Positions 1 to 12,600 of a stretch of DNA of 64,000 nucleotides are shown in pieces. The DNA is from Hirundichthys speculiger. Taxonomy: Eukaryota > Chordata > Actinopteri > Beloniformes > Exocoetidae. The notes under the pieces were generated by a model that saw nothing but the letters and a program-made list of their open reading frames with translations, made no database searches and had not been told where the DNA came from. The stretch's first letter is position 1. Every line of letters starts with the position of its first letter. The stretch is from contig JAGFBZ010002268.1 in assembly GCA_018398805.1 (NCBI GenBank), positions 310,001 to 374,000 on the forward strand. Direction: 5' to 3'. Made by a program: the position numbers and the translations under genes.

Positions 1-3000
1 GAGAAAGCGTTTCAATTCAATATATGCTTTACTTTGGCATTTGGTGTTAACTCCAATCCAAAAGGCTGAGCATTAGCGAACAGATTTTTGACATGGGTGG
101 CCCGGATAGATCAGGCTGAGTCTGGGATTTAGAGAAAAAGGTCTGCATGTAGATTCTAGGACATGAAGCTTCTCAACAGGGCTGCACAGTCAGGTGACAA
201 ATGGTGCCCCAGGCCAGCCAAGAGCCAGAAATGGCCTCTTAATCAATCAGAGGTCACCATGGAGAGTCAGTCCAGACTGCCTCCACAGTGAGAGACGGCC
301 ATCTGACAGAAGACTTGACGCCAAGCCAAGAAGCACACAAGCCCTTCTTCTAGTCAGTGCATTACTGTCGTTGGCTTTCTTTTCAGCTTGTTTAACTGTT
401 GTAGCTTTTATTATTTATTACTTTAGCTGTGTCGGCTGTATTTTCATCATCTTAAATCCTTTGATTAGCTGGTGGGAAATGGAAACAGTCACACCAAAAA
501 ACAAATCAACCCCTCCCTCTGGCCTCAGCCCCATCCTTAAGCGTGCAACCCCCATTCTTGACACATGGCCATCTGTAGCAGCATTTCAGGCAGTAAATAA
601 CAGACTGGAGGCTAGTGCACATCTTTAGCACACCCTGCTTAAGACCAAACCCACATATTCTCCTCTGCACCCTTGGGCCCGCCTGCACACACCCCCTGGG
701 TTTGACCTCCACACAGCAGGGTCCCTTAGGAAACTTATCAGGCTTTGGAAGTCAAATAAGCTTTCTGTCTTCTATCCACCGCCTCCACCCTCCATGCACA
801 TAGCTCAGCTATCCCACCATCCATCTCTCCATCTCTCAACATCAACAAATTCATCTGTCCATTCTCAATATCAGTCTAACCCCCCGTGGTCTCCCAGGGA
901 CACACTATGTTTAAAAAAAAAAAAAAAAAAAAAACCTGTGCCTGAGAATATATACTTGGATGTCTGGAAGTGACTACTAACAAAAAAAACTCAGACTTAA
1001 CGCAATCTTGTCTCTTTGGTCCTGATTTACGGGATTCATTTACATCAGAGACCTTCCTCAGAGTAGAACCATCTAGCCTCCCCATCTTCACATCCATTCT
1101 TCTAATAAACCTGCTCATTTTGCTTTCCTCTTGACAGTTATTTTTCATCAGCAGAAATATAATTAACGTAATAAGTTAATAATGCTCTACAAGTTTTAAA
1201 TCCTGAAATCCAGCGTGTTGTTGTTTTCTTTTTTAATTTAATTTTATTTTTATTTTCAAATTCTGAATTCTCATTGGAATTTGGATGCAGCATCAGTAGT
1301 GCAGTAGCAGCTCTACCATTAATAAAAATAAATAAAACCCTGTAAAGACTGTTAAAATAGTCCCAGTATAATCAACAGTTCTACATTTGTGTTATAGTTT
1401 GACAGACTTATCCTTTAATCCTCTTGTTTCTAATTTATCCTACAAAGTCATATATCTCGGTGTGGCAGAGCAACACATAAAAAAAATAAGAAATGCTCAT
1501 AAATTAGTATTTGTATAGTTAGGCCATTTAGTTTTTACATATCCCATAAACCTCATCAACCTGCTTAATATTTAAACTGAAGCATCATATAGATTATTGT
1601 CTATACGTATTGAGAATCATGGACCTAATATGCCTCCTTTAAAGACTTTTTTTTGTTAAATCAATTCACCTTTTTCCCTAATTATGACTATGTTTTCCGC
1701 TTATATCTGCATTCAATCCACAGATCTCCAATATGTATTTTTGGTGGTTTTTAAATAAAGGATAACATCAGAATTCACTGGGAGATATGAATGCAACCTT
1801 TTTACATTTTTTTATTCACACAATCAGCCCTATAAATTGTGTGTAAATTATTTTTTTAATGAATTTGAGTGAGTTAGTGCAGAATTACTTTAAGTTTCTA
1901 AAAAAAAAAAAAAACAACTCAAATCGACGAGCACACAATCAGCTGTAGGCATTCAATGGCTGATAAAGATGACAGTTATGCAGCAGTAGCTGTCAAAATC
2001 TATTGAAATGCTACCACACTGTTATTACACAACCAATAAAACAGTCAATTCACTGGAATTAAAGCCCAATCAATAGGTCTATTAATCACCACACACTCAC
2101 AAATCCATGTATTTATTCATATCCTCTACCAGTCACGGCCTGCATCTAGCAAACCTGAGACGCATTGATCGAGCCATCTGATATATCCTCCTCTCCTATG
2201 TAGAATCTCATGCTGATTCAGTCCCAACATGACTCCAGGACAACACAGGGAAGTAACCAGGTCTGACAGAAACACTGAGAGCTTCGTTTTAGCAATGAAA
2301 AATGAGGAGATGGGAACTGAAAGTCACATAAACAACAAAAATCAAGTACATTAGTCAAGGTAACCGAAACCAGAACATAATATGATTCCTTAAGAAAAGG
2401 AAAGCTTCTGTGAAATGAAGAAAGAGGTTATTGATTAGTCAAAAAAAAAAAAAAAAAAAAAAAGCAAGAGAGAAAGAGAGGAAGAGGGTGGTACTTGCTT
2501 GGACAAAGAGATGGAAGAAATGCCAAATCAGGATCATGCAGATCAACAATGTTTCCTATACGAGTATTGAGATGCAGATCCCACTTTCACAGCTCGTATA
2601 ATGGGGGGCTGTCAGCAGCGTGTGTGCAAGTGGGTGAGGATGTTCACGCGGGGGAGATTCTCACACATCTGCTAACCTGCTTCTCTAACGGGTTGCGAAT
2701 GGGCTTCCTTTGTCCGACCCTGCAGACCTGGCCGGGACAACCTGTCACGTTCAATGACGACTTCAGCTTCGCACGAAAACAAAGATTCTCACAGAGATAC
2801 ACTGATGCCGAATGGAAATGCACGCAGTAGCCAAGAAATTGACAATTTAGCATCCCGGCACAGGGCCACTGTGTTTATGGTTTGTCACTTTAACTAAAAG
2901 TGAGTTATTTGCATGTATTTCTCCATGGAAAGCAATTTTGACTGTGTAAAATCAGTTAGGAAAAAACTCTGACTCTACACTTTGACCTTGTTTTGTCCAA

Positions 3001-3179
3001 TTTTTTTTTCTTAAAAAAAACTAACAAAAAACACAGAAATCAGATGCACAATGCAGCACTGAAGAAAAATAAGACTGGTGCTGAATCTGTTCTGTCCAAA
3101 GCTGTGTTGGACTGAGCAGCTGACTTGCCAGAACTCAGCTGAAATGATTTTAACTAGGCCCTCTCTTTCTGACTCGTTG
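1..3179. other. Upstream flank, no gene recognised
   Basis: AT-rich unique sequence with A-runs (about 910-933, 1902-1914 and 2441-2463). A more balanced block with some CpG lies at 2560-2830; it could be a regulatory element or an upstream non-coding exon, but nothing decides this. The open frames here have no family similarity that I recognise. Confidence 0.5.
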
Positions 3180-3574
3180 TTGGGGGATGGGGCTTAATAT
3201 AGGGAGGGGGGGGGGCAATATGGGGTCACACACACATACACAGGAGGAGAGCTGAGTGGGAGGGGGGGGGGCGCTTTTTCTTCTCTGCGGGCTTTAGGAG
3301 AGAGAAAGGAAGGAAACAGAGAAGCCCAAACCAACAGAGGAGAGATGGATGGTGATGGGGGGAGGGACCGGAGCGCGAGCGCTGCTCATTGGTAGGCTGC
3401 GCTCCTCGCGCTGGATGGATTGACTTAGCACGGGTCGAATTACACCATTTGCCGTGCGTTAGTTTGTTTTTCTCCCAGCCAGGAGAAGTTGGATTTCTCT
3501 GCGACGCGCGAGATATTTCTTTTTGGATTACCGCAGCGCGCTAAGGATACAAAAAAACAATCCATTCAGATGAG
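3180..3574 (+). promoter_or_regulatory. sema6d: CpG-rich promoter of sema6d
   Basis: A sharp rise in CpG density between about 3280 and 3560 (GCGCGAGCGC, CTCGCGC, GACGCGCGAG and similar) stands out from AT-rich surroundings. It ends at a consensus donor at 3575. A TATA-like TAATATA lies at 3195-3201, flanked by G-rich runs, and would fit a start near 3225-3230. The position upstream of the start-codon exon makes this the probable promoter. The transcription start is not directly visible and other upstream promoters, known for mammalian SEMA6D, cannot be excluded. Confidence 0.55.
3300..3574 (+). other. sema6d: 5' UTR exon 1 (non-coding), 5' end uncertain
   Basis: The 3' edge is a strong donor, GATGAG|GTGAGT, at 3574/3575. 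It pairs with the acceptor CTCTCCAG at 9475, whose exon carries the signal-peptide ATG. Two short upstream reading frames are present. ATG at 3345-3347 runs 16 codons to TAG at 3393-3395. ATG at 3570-3572 becomes ATG-AGG-TAA when joined to the next exon. The 5' boundary is a guess from the TATA-like site and the end of the G-rich tract. Confidence 0.5.
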
Positions 3575-6500
3575 GTGAGTTTCCTGCAGCCGCGTGGATT
3601 CACTTTGTTGCGCCGTAATGTTCAGTGAAAGTCGAGAGGAAAACTAGAGGGAAGTCTTTAACTGGGGAAACCAAATGTTTCTTCTTAACCACGTCGCTAT
3701 GCTGCTCTGCAAAAACTGATGCTTGCAGGACAAAAATAGTTCAAGTCCGGACTATTTTTACACAGACTGTGCTTCAGGTCTAGAGTCATATTCTTTGATT
3801 TCTCTTGGGGCTGGCAAAACGTTATCCCTTCAGTTTACAGTGCGAATTAAAAATTAAAACTTGTGAGTGGTTGACTCCCAGAAAGCTGTATTATCTTGAG
3901 CTGCATTATCTGCTTAAAAGAAATCAAAGTTGAGTTGTGTGATGACTGTCTAGCAACATAAACAAGCACCGGGAGAGGAGTTTAGTTGAAATCTGCTGGG
4001 TAGGAGATATCTCTGTCCTGCGCGCGCCCTCTCTTATTATAAATCAATGATTGTGCAAGTCAGGGGAGAGGCGTAGTAAAGCGTTAATGTCTATGTTTCC
4101 CCCCCTGGTTTCCAAAGTTAATCGTAGTGGAAGGGGCTGGTGTGTGGTGGAGGGGGGGGGTGGGGGGAGGGGGGGTCTGTGTGATCACTGTGGAGCTTTG
4201 AAGATCACTCATCAGAGCGCCAGGGGCCCGGGGACCGAGTCACAGCGCTCCTGCGTTCTGCCAGCGGAGCTGAGATCTGCGCCCAAGTGGACAAAACACT
4301 AAAGTGGCGTCCGGATGGAGCTCGAAATAACAGGAATATTATACAACTGGGTTTTTTTTCTTTTTCTTGCAAATGGATTACCAGAGGAATATGCTATTCA
4401 ATCGGACTGCCCAGTTCATGCGTGAATTAAGGTGGGTGTCCTATGTGAAATATTTCTGTTCAGTGTGTTGTAGTATCCAATGGATTTATAAAGGGTTTTT
4501 TTTTTTTTTTCTTGCTTTTGGCTACTTTAACAGAATCTACACGTTGCTCCTTTCAAATGCGGGCATTTCTTTGGAAGACAAACTGAGAAAATAATGCAGA
4601 TCGACAGTAAAACTAAAAACGCGTCAGTGGTCCTTTAAAGCTTCCATGCTGGAAATCCTCCCCATTTCCAAATACTTTATAGATGTCAAACGCACCTCTA
4701 TTTGATAACTAGTACTTATTTCAGTTGTATTTACTTTTTCAGTCGACGAATTATAGTGTTTTCTGCCATTGTGACCATACAGAACTTTAAATAAAGGTGA
4801 CGTGCACATAATTGAACAGTGCGTAAACACAGCGGGCTGTGGAACAATAGTAGGGCGGACAGTTCACATGGACGTTGTTTTCTCTTTCTTTACGGGTCGT
4901 TTCTTCTTTTTTAAAGTACCCCATCCCCTATTTCTTTACGGTATCCGTGAATTGGACAGTAAAATAGCCCGTAACCTCTTTGGAGGCACAGCGGCTCGGA
5001 AGGAAGCCCATCCCTGCGCGTGAATGAAGCGCCGTGGAGGCGTCTGAACGCAGAACCGTCACTGTCGTCGCTCCGCCGCGGTCCCCCGCGTCTTTGTTGT
5101 CTTTTGTATGAGTCCTACATGTTGACTATAGGGCTATGAAAAGATTTAACACGGACAGAACTTGAATGCCTTCATGCTCTGCTCTGCACAATGACAGCAT
5201 TTAAAGCAGGGACAGCAGGAGAACCGCCTGCAAAACTTGAAACATTTTACAAAGAATGGAAAAATAGTAGCGAATAGAGAAACTGTGGAGATTAATTATA
5301 TGTAAGTCGAAAATCTTAACGTTTTTTTTTTTTTACTATTAAACTAACTGCTGCGTTTAATTTCACTTATAATTATATTATTATTTGTTTTAGATATTGA
5401 GTTCGTGGCTTTAAACCAGAGCAGTCCTTTGCTAGAGATAAAAGATAAATCTACATCTTCCTGGAAATCCAAATTGTCTTGAGTTCTGTCACAGAAATTG
5501 CAGAAACAGAAGACTAAATATTGGCAGGTAAAAAACCACACAATAGCCAGCTCAAACATCAGAACAAGCCTTGGGTTTCTTTTGACAGCACAGCTGGCCA
5601 GTGTGTCTCACTGCGCCTCACTGGCCACAGGGTCAGAGCTCGGTGACCAGAACGACCACTGTTAACCCCCACTACAGCCAGTTGTAACCCCAGAACAACT
5701 ATCATTAAACCGCACGGTGATCAGCAGTAATGCTTTACAGCCTTCTGGTTTCCCTAAACTGCTGGTCAAAAATCAGACCGTTCAGCATCTCATTGTTAAA
5801 AGTTGGACACTGTGGACACATTTGGAATCAGCATGTTTATTTGGTTGGCTTTGTTTCCTCGGTAGTCCCTTTTAGGAGCCAGCTGTACCAAACATGGGTC
5901 CACCAATCAGGGGGTGGGGCTCTATTGTGTTAAGTTGCCCAAAGCTCCTATTGTTTCGTGGTCACACCTGCAGCACAAAGCTTTTGTGTCCTACTTCAGC
6001 AGATCAGCAGACAGCAGCCTTCCTTCCATTTCTCCTGTTTCATTCCCGCTAGAAGAAAATGAGGGAAGCACGGCTTAGGATGGCACAGCCAAGCTTCTAG
6101 AGCAACAAGTCCAACCAAGCCCTGATTCTTACATGAATAGAATGCAATTAGAGATGCCTCTTATTACTCAGGTATGAGAGGAAACAGTTATAATTTCTGG
6201 GCCTGTGTGGTAGCTGCTCTCTCTCAGATGTGACTGCATCTGGATTAATTTCTCCGATCCACATAAGAGACCTGTGACAACCGTGTCACAGGAAACATGC
6301 TATACAGGCAAGTGTGAAGACTGAAGTCCTTGAAACTAAACTCCTGGGTTATCTGGTTTCTGATGTTGTTGGGTTTACAGCTCAGCGTGGCGCAAGGTGA
6401 CAACCCAAGTTGCCTCAAGCAGTAGCAGCAATTGTTCAATTAAATCCACCCAACACATTTAAAGACGATTTACGAAACCTCACGCACTGCTGTTGTTTGC

Positions 6501-9475
6501 CACCTTTTTTTTATCATCCCCCAATTCCTCCCAGTAGGACCTCCCTGCAAAAACACCATCCAATGGTACAATGGAGGGGAGGTTTTGGCTTACATGCCAA
6601 TTTAAGCATAGCTAAAAGGAGTGAAGTGTTAATCTGTTATTTAAGCTTTGAACATTAAAGCTTGGGCTGGAACTACCAGAATTTAGCTGCAGACTTCTAC
6701 ACCCACCATAAGCAGAAATAGAAATCCAGCAGATCCCCCTCAGCCCCTCCCCCTCCCCGCTGTTTAACACCGTGGGTCCGAGCCAACAACATCAGCAGTG
6801 AAAGTGCGTGGTTGTAGGACGCTGAAAAGCCTGTAATAACAGAGCTTCAGTGAGGCAAAGCTGAATGGCACTGTGTTGCGTGACAAGCCCAACGTCTCTA
6901 GACTTGTTGAGGCCTATATGTGCACGCATGCACATACACACAGCCTCACACACACACACACACACACACTGGAGGGCAGGAACCGAAAGAGTGCAAAAGA
7001 ATAGGCAACAGAAAACAAACTGGGCTCACGAGAGATTGAGAAGTAATTTTAGACCGCTGACCCCTGGACAATTTCTGTATTTCCTTTGCATTAATGTTTA
7101 TGTGGCAAATCCATGTCTCTGGTTACATGCAAAGAATTATGGGAGATTGAGGGTGAGCCACTGCGTCTGCTCTGAGCATTTTCTCCTGAACTGTTCACTG
7201 AGGGAGATTAGGAGCAAACAGTTGTATGAATGTGAGTGTTTTTAAAGATGTGATACAGAGAAGAATTTTGAAATTTTTTGACAAAGAAATACATTTTAAC
7301 AAATAAATTATTTACCTGCAAATTAACCCAAGTTTGAGCTCTGAGTCCAGCCATCAGCTTATATGAAAGCCCTATACAGTAGAGCTGCAGAACTGGGTTT
7401 ATTTCTTTTTCATACCTCCTCTGTTTTTTCTTTTTTTTTTAACTGTTGCTGAGCCTTTGGTATCTATTCTTGTCCCAGGCTTCTCCATGAAACACAGCAA
7501 TTTATTGCTTAGGTTTTAAAATAGCACTTTTCTTGATGCAAAGCATCCAAACCAGGTAGTAAAAAATAACCGTGATGCTTTTAAGGAACACAACCGCCTC
7601 TCTTTTTAGAGCAGGGTTATCATTCTTCATTTAGAGTAAGTTACTGACAGGTGCTCCGTATAGATCCAGGAGCCTGTGTGCATAGATCTGCCGATTGTTT
7701 GTATCCAAAGATTCATTTGTGCTGAGAATAGAGCTTCCAGATCCAGCACAATTAGTAAAAGATTGCAGGAAGAAAGAACAACCTTCAGGCCCTTGTAATC
7801 TTCCTATTTTGTCATGACTTTAAACCCCTAATTTAACTACTATGCAGTCTAATGGAGCTGAAGCGTCATCTCATCCAGGCCTTGCATTACTCAGTCCTAA
7901 TGACAGTCCTTTTTCATAAGGCCTCACTATAGCACAGAGCACTGAATAGCCTTGATTACACACATTTGATGACTCACAAACAATGCTCTGATTTGATTTT
8001 AAGAGCTCTCCCTTTCATCTTCATTAGTACCTGGGGAAACAAAATCAGCATGTATTATATCAGCATGTTTGTAAAAAGGTTGCATTTGTATATCCCATAT
8101 GTGACAAAAGGCTAACATTCTGTCAGAGATTGTTCCTGTGGGTTAAACACCTCACACAGTCCAGTTTGCTACTTAGGGTGTGTGTTATAATTAGTTCACT
8201 GAACAACCTTGTGTAACAGTCTATGTAGTATTTCAAAGTCAGAAATATCCCAAAGGTGCAGGGCTCTTCAAAAATGTGCAATTAGAACAAAATAAAATCT
8301 TCAAATGTGGATTTACAAAGTATTCACATTGCCACAGTGATGCTAAAGCCCACAGACTGTCTTTCCTGGTTGCTGATCGGCCATGTTTCCTGTGTGGATC
8401 AATCAATGCGCTAATGGCTTGGCAGGCCGAGCTCACAGACGGCACTGGAGCAGGTGTGCTTTGGGGCTAATTGAAAAATGAGTCAATACTTTGTCTGTGA
8501 GCATTTTCGTGTGGCCACACACACAAACAGACGCTCGTCTTTGCATTATCCCATTTGAAAGAGCGATTATGTGCAACGTTTGTGTGTACGTGTGTGTGTG
8601 CGGGCATCCCAGTATGCTCCCAGCTAATCCATCCCTCTGCCAGTGTGATGTCTCCCAGTAAATTGTTTGTATCCGTTCAAGCTTTGCTTGCATGAATAAT
8701 TTGTTTGCCTTATAAATATATGAATGTACATCGGTCATTAATATGCACAGACACAGGCTGTCGTTAAAGTTTTCCTGTCTATCAGAAACATACGCACCAA
8801 AGCCCCACAACTCCCACAGTACATTATTGTCAATGAAGCTGTTGGTGGATCATGTCTTCTACTGGATGCTGTACAAACCGTTATCCACAAAATTACTTCA
8901 ATGTTTAAACAGATGTACACAAGCGGGAAGTCATGATGCAAATACAAGTGAATTACTGTGGTACGATAAAGAACAGCAACAGCGACTCCGTGGAAAGGTT
9001 GGAGCATCGCCAGCCAACAGAGAACTGATAGAGATCTGCTAGTGTCAGAGCAGAGGCTACGCTGCTGATGGTGATGAAGTTGTGCTGATTAATGTTGATC
9101 CTGGCCCAGTAAAACCAATCACAGCACAGATGTACTGGGACAGCAGGCCTGCCACGCTCCTAACAGGGAGGACTTCCGCCGCATCCAACACACACCGCGA
9201 CGCCCCACCGGTCAGTTGGCTGACCTTCCCTTAGACAGCAGATGCAGGGAGAGGCAGAGGGGAAACGCCAGGCACTGCCACTGAGAGCCCAGTCATCAAT
9301 AAATCAAAGAGGATGTTATGTGTGCATCACCGCATTACTGTTAAATTGTCTTCTTTTTAACACAGGGTTTGGATTCGGCTCATGGGATTAGCGTTAACCA
9401 CACTGTGGTTGATATAGCATAACGTTTCTTACAAGCCAAACAATAAAAGTGTGCATTTTGTGTGTCTCTCTCCAG
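3575..9475 (+). other. Intron 1 of sema6d (5.9 kb)
   Basis: The intron has no convincing exon. A CpG-moderate patch lies at 5040-5100, G-rich runs at 4150-4175, and a (CA)n tract at about 6949-6969. Several unique AT-rich blocks (for example 7850-8120 and 8480-8830, the latter holding TGCATGAATAATTTGTTTG) could be enhancers, but that is only composition-based inference. Short open frames here lack splice support or family similarity. Confidence 0.6.
6949..6969. repeat. (CA)n microsatellite in intron 1
   Basis: About ten CA units within a longer CA-rich stretch (6920-6970). Confidence 0.9.
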
Positions 9476-9647
9476 GTAACATCTCCATCAGTGTGAAACA
9501 GGAAGTGTCGTCTGTGAGCAGCCATGGGCCAGAGAGCTGCGCTTCTGCTCAGTGAGCTTCTGCTGCTGTTGCTGACAGCCTCACGCACCCTCCTCGCAGT
9601 CAGCTTCCCAGAGGACACCATGCCCCTCGATGTCATTGACGCGCACT
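9476..9647 (+). CDS. sema6d: sema6d exon 2: 5' UTR end, start codon, signal peptide
   Basis: Acceptor CTCTCCAG at 9468-9475. The ATG is at 9524-9526 in CAGCCATGG, a good Kozak context. It encodes residues 1-41: an N-region with Arg, a hydrophobic core ([13 protein letters not shown]), a likely cleavage after the LLA at about residue 25, then VSFPED, as expected for the mature Sema6D N-terminus. The exon ends in phase 1 at CAC-T|GTGAGT. The leucine-rich core and the fit of the following exons make this start secure. Confidence 0.9.
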
Positions 9648-12600
9648 GTGAGTACAAACGCAAATGAGCCCAACAGAAGAGAGGGCTGAGATTACAACGA
9701 TCTTTTACACTTTTTACACATCCCCGTTATCGTTACTCACAAAATTAAGACAAAATGCCCGCAGTCTCCTTGTTCTCGTAGTGTCAGCAATTCAGACACC
9801 AACATGCTGGATTCATATTCATTAAGGCAACCTGCTGTATGGTTATGTGTAACATTAAGCGGATTTCATTTCCATTTCTTTGATGTCCTGGAACAGCAGA
9901 GATGTGCTGACATCAGCAAGCAATATTTAACACATGAACAGCACAGTGACATCAATTTATTGTACAGGGGGTCCACGGCTATAAGAATGCTGTATGCTTA
10001 CCTTTGCAGCAAAACGATGTATGATGCACAAGCGGAGCCAGTTAATGTTTGATTAGTATAATCAAGTTAAGTGAAGCAACAACCGAGTGAGCTTTATCCA
10101 TCCTAGACTTTTTACTTCTTCCATTAGGTTTTCATTAAAGGTATAAAGATAAGCTCTTAAAAAAAGTTGGGACAATTTCCAGACAATTTAATAAAACATC
10201 TGCGACAATTTTTGATCAAAATACCACACATAAATACTTTACTAAAGCACATTTTTCGATTACAGTTTTACAGCTCCATTCATAGCAGCTGGTTTAAGGG
10301 GTTGGAGTTAGCATCCACACTCCTCCCTCCGCCCCTCTTAGGGGCAGGGTCTGCCTCTTCTGAAGTCAGTGTTAAAGTTTTTTCCACTACCCACTTTAGA
10401 GGTTCAGTAGTTGCAGCAAGGTGTGATACCGTGTGAGATTAAAAATTGGATCTTTGGATCTGTGATGTCACAGTGCCGTACAAATCTGAACAATGCACTG
10501 AATTCCTATTATCAGACTCAGATGGCCCCAAACAAAGTTTTTAAATTGGCGCTCACTTCATACACCCAAAATATATGTTGTCAAGCACACGTGCTTACAT
10601 ACACAACAACATTTTTCCTTACGTCCACTTTAATAGTATGTTTATGTGTGTGATACCTCTGCAGATTCACGACGATACCCCGCGTTCAGAGGCAGGCCCT
10701 CTGGCAACGAGTCCCAACATCGCCTTGACTTTCAGTTGATGACCAAGATACAGGACACGCTGTTCATCGCTGGCAGGTAAACGTAACATACACAGTTGCT
10801 ATCTCCATCGGTCGTCGTTCTCTTTCACACATCCCCCACACCAATATACTCAGCCACTCTTTGGCAGGTAAACAGAGGCATAAGGCTGAAAAAGCTCTTA
10901 GTGATATTGGATCTGTGGCTTCTAGACCTGCATCTGATGTATATGCCCAGTATTGATCCAGTAAAGGCATCTATCATGCTGACCTGATGTGCTGTCAGGC
11001 CTTTCTTGGCATCTTTACATGTCCTTTTTGTATTTATGGTCAGAGGGATTAATCTGGCTGCTTGCACTAATATTGTAGCAGGAAATCACTTGGACATCAA
11101 CAGTATAAAACTCACTCCCCTGGAGCCCCTGCAAACACCACTGCATGTATCTTTGTTGTCAGGTAGAATCTATTCTTGTCAGTTTGCCTGTTTTCAATAA
11201 AAAAAAATTCAAATAAATAAGTAAATGTGTACTTTAAGATATGCATGCCTTTTTAAAAATGGTAATAATTTAACAAACAAAAAACAAGAGAATGGAGGGG
11301 GGGGGACTGCTTAAACTGCACAAGTAATGGGCTTAAAGGGGTAATTTTAGGCTTTAAGTGGTTTTAGATAAACACACACACACAGACTATTTAATTGGAC
11401 ACTAAAATCCAGAGATAAAGCCTCAAGAATGTGTTCTTTGTTGTGCTTCTCATTGAGCTGCGCATTTTGTTGTTGTCTGTCCACAGAGATCAGGTGTACC
11501 TAGTCAGTCTGAGAGAATCCTACAGAAATGAGATCATTCCTTACCGGGTAAGATTCTCATCACCAACTGCTCTCTCAATCCATAAACTCTAAAAGGGCTC
11601 TGTAGGAAAAAAAAAAAAGAAAAAGAGAGCCATTAATCACAAACTGGACAGGTTGTAAAATGAGAGAGTGGAAAGGGGAAGTCTGTGTGCAAATGAGTGA
11701 GACTCTGTATTTTGTTTGACAAGAATGTCTCTAATTCCTTTTTTTTTTTTTTTTTTAAATATGAACAGAAATTGACATGGCGATCAGGCCAACTTGACAG
11801 AGACATGTGTGCAGTAAAGGGAAAACACAGAGTATGTATAAAATCATGCATGCAAAAACCGTAAGCAGAGAAACCTTGAGGCCTCGCAAACCCTTCCTTT
11901 CATGTTGTGTTTCTGCTTCTAGGATGAGTGTCACAACTTCATTAAAGTGCTGGTTCCCAGAAATGACGACCTGGTGTTTATCTGCGGTACTAATAGCTTC
12001 AACCCCATGTGCAGATACTACAGGGTCAGTATCTGTGGTAATGGGGCAAACCTCAAATATGCAATTCAGGGGGGGGAAAAAAACACTCACAATGTAATGA
12101 TATGTAAATTAGAGCTTGGGTAAAACACCCTTCATTTCAGCTTCTTTGGAAATACAGATAGCCGGAGGCATTTGACTGATTTATGCCGGTGCTTTAGTGT
12201 GGGTTTTCGCTGTGTCTCTTGACAAACCTTCTCTAATGTGTGGGTGATTGTTTTTGCTCCCTTCAGCTGGATAACCTCGAGTTTGATGGGGAAGAGATCA
12301 GTGGTCTGGCACGGTGCCCATTTGACTCCAAGCAAACCAATGTTGCCCTGTTTGCTGGTATGGGTCAAACACACACCTGCCCACACGCATAGTTAGTCTT
12401 TCTGAAGTAGAACTACTGTGTTCCTACTTATGCTCTCATTATCACCTCTGTGTCTTTGACACAGTTAAAAAAAAAAAAAAAAAAAAAAAAGCCTGCAGCA
12501 ATACCAACTTGGCCAATTAAATGTTACAAAAGACGTGAAACAAAGGATCGAGGAGTACTGTACCCTTGATTTTTAACTCTGCTTCATCTTTTTTTTTTTT

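Noticed and set aside
194..628. 144-codon open frame upstream of the promoter
   Set aside because: No splice partners, no recognised domain, low-complexity hydrophobic stretch from AT-rich DNA; length is within chance expectation.
2495..2830. 111-codon open frame just upstream of sema6d
   Set aside because: No recognised family and a mirror frame on the other strand; kept only as a possible regulatory block.
4367..4594. Small coding exon or separate gene (75 codons) in intron 1
   Set aside because: No family resemblance, a homopolymer run in the frame, and the signal-peptide exon at 9476 already gives a proper sema6d start.
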